Source: Asterochloris sp. CNOR1
Taxonomy: Eukaryota; Chlorophyta; Trebouxiophyceae; Trebouxiales; Trebouxiaceae
Direction of reading: 5' to 3'
Assembly (NCBI GenBank): GCA_963969365.1
Contig: OZ017749.1
Location: 868,001 to 932,000 of the forward strand
DNA: 64,000 nt
A program made the position numbers and the translations under genes. This document shows, piece by piece, positions 57,001 to 64,000 of the stretch. Under the pieces are notes generated by a model, which ran no database searches, was not told the origin of the DNA, and saw only the letters and a list, made by a program, of their open reading frames with translations. How positions within the stretch are numbered: the first letter of the stretch is position 1; each line of letters starts with the position of its first letter.

Positions 57001-59727
57001 CCCCTCATTGGCAGCCTAGATCACTCTCTTGCCCCAGGGTGCTGGCTGTCACCTCGCACCTGGTCTTCATCTTGGGGCACAGCATGCGTTTCAGCACCTC
57101 GCACAGCCCTGACGAGAACCAGGGGGGCTCGGGATAGTCGCCTGCGGAGATCTTGCGGAAGAGGGTGGGCAGGGTAGGCTCGTCAAAGGGCAAGTAGCCA
57201 GCCACCACTGTGTACAGGCAGCAGCCTGCACAATCAGGATGAGTCTGGTGTGCCCTGTATGACAAGGATGGGTGCAGCCTGCAGTGCATTAGGGTGTGAA
57301 TGGCGACATATAGGCTGCTGCTGCAGGGAGGGGAGGCAGTAGCCAACAATGAAGGTGAGGTGCATCTGGATCTGCAACAACAGCGCTTGCTGCTTGTTGA
57401 GGGGGTGTCCTTGATAGAAGTAACAGAAGATAGAAGATGGCTCCCCAAAGAAAGAAGGCCATCTCTGCAATCAGCACCTATCATTGTCAGGGCCCCAACT
57501 CTTGGCCTTGTCAGAGCAAGTGTGGCTACATGTCTTGCTCAGGGACAAAGTGTTGGCACGCCGTCTCTGGTCAGCATGCAGGCGCCCATCAAACCAGTCG
57601 ACCCAATCTGGTCAGGCAAGGCAGTTGCCTTCACACCCAGGGACCAGATGCTGACACGCGTGCCTTCGTACAACATTCATTCAGACAGCACCTGGATTCT
57701 CAGGGCCCCGGGCCTTCATATGTTATGAGGCAAGTCAGGCTTTTGATGTGCCCCGAAGCCGGATGCGCGTGGGCCTCATCGTCAGCATGAACACCCCTGC
57801 AGTGAACCAGGCAAAGGGGGATGCATCGCCTACCCAGGGACCAGATGTCGGCTGGCCCGCCCTGGTACCCCCTGCGCATGAGCACCTCGGGGGCGACATA
57901 GTTGGGCGTCCCGCAAGTGGTCTGCAGCATATTGTCGTTCAGGGCTGCAGCGGCCAGGTGGCCCAGGCCAAAGTCCGACAACTTGATGGTGCCATCAGCA
58001 GCCAGGAGCACGTTCTCAGGCTTGAGGTCCCTGCAGCAATGATGCTGGCTCAGAGGGCCCTCACACGCATGAACGACCAGCGGAAGGCTGGGGCTTTGTG
58101 CTTGACAGAGGCACCAGCATGGGACTTTGCACAGACCGCAGCGATGCGTGGGGTCAGTGATGCCCACTCAGCATTGTGCAGAGATGCTGAGGCTGCAAGC
58201 AGCATGATGCAGAGCCAGCTCAGCAAGAGCACAGCGGAGGAACACAGCCTGTGGCATGCAGGGCGCACACCGGCAGGACCTTGGAAGAACCGATGGTGCA
58301 GCACTCACCGGTGGAACACGCCCTGCTTGTGGCAGTACTCCAGGGCGTCCAGCAGCTGCTGCAGGACCTTGCGGGCCTCTGTTTCCTGCAGGCAGGCCCG
58401 TACTGGTTGACAGCTGACAGGCAGCACATCGTCAGGAGCCCCAGCCATGACTGCTAGCATGCTGATCGCTGCAGGCGCTCAGTGCGTGGCGCTCTGCTGT
58501 TTGGAGACCAGCAGACAGCCTGCAGTGCTGCTCCAAGGGGAAACAGCATCCAAATGTTGGACCTTTGCTGGCCAACACTCTGCAGCACAACTGGATTACA
58601 TCTGGCACCTCCCACGGAAGTGCGCCATGTAGACACAGGCCAGCCCCTCAGTCACGGCATGGGCCCATTGCTATATCCCCTCAGCCAAAAAGCTGAGCCC
58701 CGGCCACAAACTGTTGAGTAGCTACAGCACAGGCCCGTGAGTTAGGCTGCCCACCCCCTTGACCCACTGACCGGCATGGGCCCGTCGCCCACCACCTTGT
58801 CAAACAGCTCCCCCCCGGCCACCAGTTCCATGACCATATAGATCTTGGTCTTGGAGGCCATGACCTGCTTCAGGTCCACCACATTGGGATGGCGCAGGTG
58901 CTTCAGGATGCGAATCTCACGTTTGATCTGCACACGCAGAGGCAAGTGTCAACGAGCTACATGGGCATCACAAACTGGCGCAGGCTTCTTCAAGCATGCA
59001 GGCAGGAGGTGCACTTGCTGTGTAGCTTGATCTACAGGCAGTGTGTGGGAGACTGCAGCTCCAGGGGTGGGCTGCACAGCGTGCAACACGATCTCCCGCT
59101 TGATCTACTCAAAAAGAGGGCAGCGTTTGCATAGCCCTGCACGTCACATGCTTTCATTGCAGATGGCTCTGATGTTTGCTCGGGCTGGCTGGTCCGGCCT
59201 CTGAAAACGTGTGAACACAGCAATGCCCCTTTGCTGCACTGTGCTGTGCGGTGCCTCTACGCATTGAGCATGTCACCTGGGCCACCATGTTGTTGCGAAT
59301 CAGGTTGTCCTTGTCCATGACCTGCATACCAATCCAGGGCTCTCTCAGACTATGCCAAGCACCTCGAGCATGCGTACGTAAGCCAACTGGAAACCTGTCA
59401 GCTTTACATCAGGCTGCCTCATAATGCCTGCACATGCTGAAAGTCAGACAGAGCCTGCAATGACAAGATGTTGATCTCCCCTGACCTTGATTGCCACAGC
59501 CTCTCCAGTGTCCCTGTGCTCTCCATATTTTACCTTGGCATATGTGCCCTGCATCCAAGCTGAAAGTGTACAAGCGGCTCATGACAGAGGGCCAAGCTCT
59601 GTGTGGGGCAGGAAAGTCTTGGCCTTACCTCTCCAAGCGTGCGGCCAATGTCATAGTCCCCGACACGCTTCTTGAGCACATCTCGCATGCCTTTAGCTCT
59701 GGGTGCTGTGCGCCCTCTGGAGTGCAT
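54082..59727 (-). CDS. CIPK: CBL-interacting protein kinase (CIPK/SnRK3)
   Basis: Exons: 59629-59727, 59486-59548, 59277-59321, 58772-58927, 58309-58385, 57834-58030, 57060-57225, 56325-56472, 55853-55924, 55175-55341, 54510-54666, 54082-54396 (1662 nt, 553 aa). Ser/Thr kinase of the SnRK3 family, activated by calcium-sensing CBL proteins. Kinase motifs: [20 protein letters not shown], catalytic Lys in AVAIK (about 54), [61 protein letters not shown] and MPWVQQGY. The regulatory half has [12 protein letters not shown] and the NAF/FISL motif ([19 protein letters not shown], residues about 335-352). A phosphatase-interaction/KA1-like segment follows ([20 protein letters not shown], then [20 protein letters not shown]). 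The last 104 residues are an unusual tail with a Cys-rich hydrophobic patch. The intron after 55175 has a GC donor (AACAG|GCAAGC). Confidence 0.92.
54962..55018. repeat. Decayed copy of CIPK NAF-exon donor edge
   Basis: About 57 bp resembling the + strand sequence at 55173-55229, which is the 3' edge of the NAF exon. CCTGTTGTG, CGCTTGCTGGCA, CCCC, CCAGC and GCTGCCT are conserved in order. It lies 212 bp away inside the following intron. Confidence 0.65.
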
Positions 59728-59873
59728 AGAAGGAGAGTACCGTAGGTCAGCTGCCGGGCCAGGCCAGTGTCTGCTGAGCAGGCTTCAGGCAGTTGCAGAG
59801 CTAGCAAATATGCCGCAGGAGTGGCTACACTGATCTGAGCAAAGTCAGCCGTCCAACTCAGCAACTTGCAGGA
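59728..59873. promoter_or_regulatory. 146-bp divergent promoter, CIPK / TSR1
   Basis: The start codons of the kinase (-) and TSR1 (+) face away from each other across 146 bp, implying a shared or overlapping promoter. No specific motif identified. Confidence 0.45.
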
Positions 59874-62800
59874 ATGGCCGGGCCCAGTGCTCATGGGCAG
59901 AAGAACAAGGTTATTGCAGTCTTGCGACATCCTGGACAGAGGCAGATCTGTCCCAGCCCACGACGCATTCACAGTGTTGATTTTGTTGAAAGCCCGTTGC
60001 GAGGCAAACACCTCCAGATCCTGGACTGTGTTGCCTGCAGCCTCACAAGCCTGGGCGGCACGCAGGTGCAAGTGCCCGCTCTAAGCACCAGGCTGCCAAG
60101 TCGGGGGGCCACCGCCAGTCCATCAAGGCTTCCTCCCAGCCGACACACAGCAAGCAGCAGCGGCAACAGGTGGCAGCTGCCCGCAGGTGGGCAGGCATGC
60201 ACCGTTTAGAAGCAGCAGCAGTGCTGATAGGCTTTGTTACCTGAACATCATCAAACCTGTTGTGGCTGGGCAACGCAGACCAGCGGGGCCATTGGCGCTC
60301 AGCTGCACTACACTATGGCGGTGCTGGCAGTGGCTGACTGCATGTCAGAAAAGCAGGGGCTGTTCAGGCTCAGCTGCACCACACTCACCCCTGCTGTCTT
60401 GCTTACAACTCTGCGGGCCCACAACTACAAGGCCACCATTGCTTCCTCTCCTTGCACACTGCGGCTGCAGGGAACCTCACAGCAATGCTCTGCTGCTGCC
60501 TGCGGGGCCAGAAGCGCAATGGGGTGCAGAGCCTGTATGGAGGACGGTGCCTGTGCCTGCAGGCCCCACAAGATGCAAAGAGATGCAGACAGTTTCTGAG
60601 CTGCACCACACTCTACACCCGTGGAGGCACCATATTGTACCTTGGCCACCTTGTGGGAAGTTGCTTGATCAACCCCGTCCACAGCTAGGCACCTCATGCT
60701 GTGCAGGGGAGACAAGGAGGTTGCTGGACAGCAGCGCTTCCCTGCATGTACACACTCACATTGCTGTGTGCGGCGCAGCTGCGCGACATCGTTCACACCA
60801 AGCTACTCACTGGGCCCTGCACCTCCCCATGCAGTATCAAGACAGCTTTTTCTGGAGGTGCTTAGCCTCTGAAGGTGCCCAACCTCTGCAAGGCAAAGCT
60901 CTGTATGGAAGAGGCTGTGCCCACAGGGGCCAGGAGGTCATGAGCTGCTCCACACCCTGCACATGGCCGCCGTGCAGCGCAGCGGCATCGTCAGAGCTCT
61001 GATAACTCAGTCACGCATGCCGCGCAGGGCCCAGAAGCGAGAGGAGGTGCTCAGCCAGCGGCGCAACCCAGGGGCCCCCCTGACAGTGTGCCTGCTGCCC
61101 CTCTCCGGCGATGTGGACCTGCCCCGCCTGTGGGGGGACCTGGTGGGCGCCTGCCGACCAGAGGGGGCGCAGCCGCCAGCCACGCCTCGGGCAGACAGGC
61201 CGCAGGGCATGGAGCTGGAAGAGGAGCACCTGCCCGCACGTGAGCAGGGCCCTGTGCCAGTCATCAGGAACGGGAAGGAACCACACAGACATGGCCTGCC
61301 CATCTGGCCAGGTGCCGTGCTGCACCCTTGGCCTTGATAGCACCCATTTTTGGGTACTGAGGTGACAGTCCTGCTGTTTAACAGCGAGGGCGAGGTGTGC
61401 TGAAAAGGGGGGGTTGCAGACGGAAACAGAAGGGATATCGCAGATCAGAGATGGGAAGTGGAGGGAAGGCAGTCCGATAGTGCACTGGGAGCAGGAAAGC
61501 ATCAGCAGAGTGCTGGTTCCTTAATGATCTAGTGCCTCGTCACAGCGTCCTCAGGCGCACTTGCGAGCTGCAGAGAGAGGCTCCAAGCTGGCCCCGGCTG
61601 ATGCGTGCAGGGCTGCAGCCCTGCACACTTGCTGCGCCTGGTCAGACACGGCAGCTGAGGCTGCTGCCACCACCCACAGACCGCAGCAACCCTCTTGACT
61701 TGGTAGCAGTCGCTTCGACTGCTGAGGTGAGCGCTTGGTCATGTCAATAGAGGTTGGGCATGTCCTGTGAGCTGTGACCAATATGTGCAGAACATATTAG
61801 TATCAGTGCAAAACAGGGCATTGGTTGTCAAGTTCCACATGCAACTGGTAGGCAAGCTTCCACTGCTGCGTGCACACCTCACCCACCCTGCCCTGATCCT
61901 GCTGCGTTCCTGGCAGCCCACCCCATTGAGATCTGCACAGAGCAGATGCACCTTCAGCTTCTCCTGCATGGCTTTGGCATGCTGCACCCACAGACTGGCC
62001 TTGCTCTTCCAGCATTGTGACAAGCAGACCAACTATCCCGCTCTCAGACCGGCTTGAACTGCAGGTTGTGCTCTTGGTGCTGCCCGTCAAGAAGGGAGCT
62101 GTGCTGCTGGACACCGCTGGTGAGGCAGCTCTGGCAGTGTTGCGCACTATGGGCCTGCCCGGGCTGATGGCAGCAGTGCAGGGCAGCAGCGAGGCCAGCC
62201 TCAAGGAGCGGGCGGCAGCCAAGAAACTGGGCGAGGCAGCTGTCTCATCACAGGTGGGCAGCGCGGGCCACCGCCTCTTTGACTGAGGTATGCCTCTGGC
62301 GTGGCAACTGCTGCCCAGACGCGCAGCTGGACCCGCTGATACACACAAGCCTCCTGCACCAACAACTGCACTGCTTATGGCAAGCAATGCACTGTCTGAG
62401 TCAGCATGCATCTCAATGGAGCCCTGCTGCCAGTTCCCTGGGCTCGATGTGGCCTCTGCAAAGTGCACAGTAATGCCCTCAAGAGTGCCAGGTGCTGCAG
62501 CACCTTGCAGATGCTAAAGTCGCCGTTGCTTGCACTGCGCCCTGCAGATCCCTTGCGAGCATAGTGTGTAGCTGCCAAAGCGTTCAGAGAGGGCCAGCAA
62601 GTGCCAGCGCACCTGGCAGAGGAGCAAAGTCACTGTTGCTGCTCTGCATTCTGCAGATCCCGGGTGAGCACAGGGTGCTGGCAGCCAACTCCCCCAAGGA
62701 CGCGCAGCAGGTGCTGCGGCACCTGGCAGACTTCCACCCCAGCCTGCCTTTGTGGCGCCAGCAAAGGCCGTTGGTGTCCATTGATGAGGCAGAGGCAGCC

Positions 62801-64000
62801 TTTGACACTTCAGATGCTGCGGCGAAGGGTACCGTCATTGTCAGGTGCAGCTGAGAGAGATCTGTGCCTGAGGCAATTTGGCAGCCCAGGAGCTCCCTGC
62901 ATGGCCTTTGGGTGGGCACTGCTTTGCAGTGTTGCACCCTGGGCATATTTCTGCAAGACACGCATGTTGATGGTGGTCTGTGCCCCTGTTAGCTGGGCAT
63001 GTTGTCTCTGCAGAGCTGAGTGTGTGCCTGTACATGCTGCAGAGGGTTCGTAAGGGGTCTTGGGCTCTCAGTGAACCAGGCAGTACACATCCAGGGCTGC
63101 AACGACTTCCTGCTGCAGCAGGCTGCAGTGCTGCCCGTGCCAGATCCCGATGTGTCCCCCACTGGTGCCAAAAGGAAGCATGCTGGTGTCAAGGCAGACT
63201 CATCAGATGCTCACATGTCAAGTGAGTCAAGCACTGGGCCTGCCCTGATGCACCAAGCGCTGCATCACGTGCTGCTGGAGAGGCACGCCACAGACCAGCA
63301 TGCCTCTGTGGCCTCTGCATTGCTGCCTGGATGAGAAAGCCTGCAGCAAGTGTGCCTCAGGACATGGGACTGAAAGCATCCTTCCTGCTCATTCTTGCTG
63401 TCAGAGGCACCGATCTCATGGGCACTGCTTTGGTGCTCGATGATGGCTTCTGCCAGGGAGCTGCAAACAGTGCCTGCCTGACCGCCATGCACTGGGCCTG
63501 CAGGTGTGCTGGTGCCAGATCCAACCTTGCAGGACTCCCTGCAGCGCTTGAATGAGGCTGGCCCCCTGCAAGGAGAGCAGACATGGCCCACTGCTCAGGT
63601 GAGACAGGGCCTGCCAAGCTGCCTTGCTCCACAGTGTTGTTCACGGCCAAGCAGAGGGCTTCAGTCTGGGCTTCCTTTGCAGCTCCTCTGCTTAGCGAAG
63701 ATGCCCGGAACATCTGGGCACAGCACACATGAGCCTGGGGGATCAGGCCTTGAGGCGTTGACGCGTCTGCTGCTTGACGCTTGCTGGTTGACTTCAGCTG
63801 CAGGTGCTTCCAGATGCCTTGCTGCTACCTTGTGGCAATACAACCTGCAACGCTCTCACTTGCTCGTGCAGCAACAGAGCTGCACAGATGCCTCACAGCT
63901 GCTCAGCACCCCTTGTTACCTGGCTGTGGGTGCATTAATGCATGCATTGCTACCCATGCTCTGCAGGGGCTGGCAGGTGCCCCTTGGCCAGATATTGTGA
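59874..64000 (+). CDS. TSR1: TSR1 ribosome-biogenesis factor, cut at window end
   Basis: Exons: 59874-59909, 60086-60186, 61028-61239, 61611-61726, 62065-62253, 62657-62844, 63043-63221, 63504-63598, continuing past 64000. Tsr1 is a catalytically dead BMS1-like GTPase homologue that acts in late 40S assembly. The start (MAGPSAHGQKNKHQAAKSGG) is the basic N-terminus of the family. Then come RRAQKREEVLSQRRNPG, LDLVAVASTAEVVLLVLPVK, LAVLRTMGLPGLMAAVQG, LPLWRQQRPLVSIDEAE, the conserved RGLGLSVNQAVHIQGCNDF and VLVPDP, and GEQTWPTAQ. Junction phases agree throughout. The acceptors at 60086 and 61611 are the least certain. A following exon near 63690 is possible (KMPGTS resembles the family's LPRGTS). 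The C-terminal half, including the EF-Tu-like domains, lies outside. Confidence 0.85.
62475..62730 (+). repeat. 109-bp tandem triplication ending in a TSR1 exon
   Basis: Copies end at about 62511, 62620 and 62730, spaced 109 and 110 bp. All contain CAGCA/CAGG-GTGC and CACCT(G/T)GCAGA. The last two also share the acceptor CTGCAG|ATCCC, then GAGCA, starting at 62548 and 62657. Only the last copy is exonic; the middle one has an in-frame TAG. Confidence 0.85.

Noticed and set aside
57720-57815. Extra CIPK exon between the 57834 and 57225 exons
   Set aside because: An acceptor exists, but the frame stops quickly. Joining 57834 directly to 57225 restores the kinase sequence in phase.

Overview
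This is nuclear DNA from a green alga, most likely a core chlorophyte of the trebouxiophyte type (inference). The signs are a GC-rich, TGCA/CAG-rich sequence, many short exons with GT...GCAG introns, chloroplast transit peptides on plastid enzymes, and several gene families found in plants and algae. Among these are the SufE-NadA fusion quinolinate synthase, a CBL-interacting kinase, a CIA30/NAD-binding plastid protein and a ubiquitin-like RTF2. There are no bacterial operons, RNA genes, CRISPR arrays or recognisable mobile elements.

Layout, left to right: (1) 454-1798 +, 3' part of a BAG-domain protein. (2) 2089-7844 -, quinolinate synthase, complete in 11 exons. (3) 8436-10118 +, class III extradiol (LigB/DODA-type) dioxygenase. 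(4) 10390-11318 -, weak small gene model. (5) 11821-14502 -, disordered protein of unknown function. (6) 14904-21540 +, bifunctional peptidylglycine alpha-amidating monooxygenase (PHM + PAL + membrane anchor). (7) 22711-23136 -, tail-anchored small protein. (8) 23267-25451 +, secreted/membrane C2H2 zinc-finger protein. (9) 25568-30122 -, NAD(P)-binding/CIA30 plastid protein (HCF173-like). (10) 30189-35884 +, large CHY zinc-finger protein with an RWD-like start. (11) about 36400-43390 -, Musashi/hnRNP-like protein with two RRMs and a Gln-rich tail. (12) 45577-50792 +, PPR protein. (13) 51383-53654 +, RTF2 with a ubiquitin-like N-terminus. (14) 54082-59727 -, CIPK/SnRK3 kinase. (15) 59874 to the window end +, TSR1 ribosome-biogenesis factor, cut by the window edge. 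Genes mostly alternate in strand, which makes divergent pairs with very short shared promoters: 66, 130 and 146 bp between start codons in three cases.

Exon joins were worked out by hand from splice sites, reading-frame phase and continuity of known protein families. For most genes the exons sum to an exact multiple of three. The genes are unrelated housekeeping, plastid, signalling and ribosome genes; no pathway cluster is evident.

The most unusual signal is structural. Many introns carry decayed tandem copies of the edge of a neighbouring exon, including its splice site ('exon-edge ghosts'). Seven introns also appear to use GC instead of GT donors. In the CHY gene, a 42-bp tandem repeat multiplies a 3' splice site in frame.
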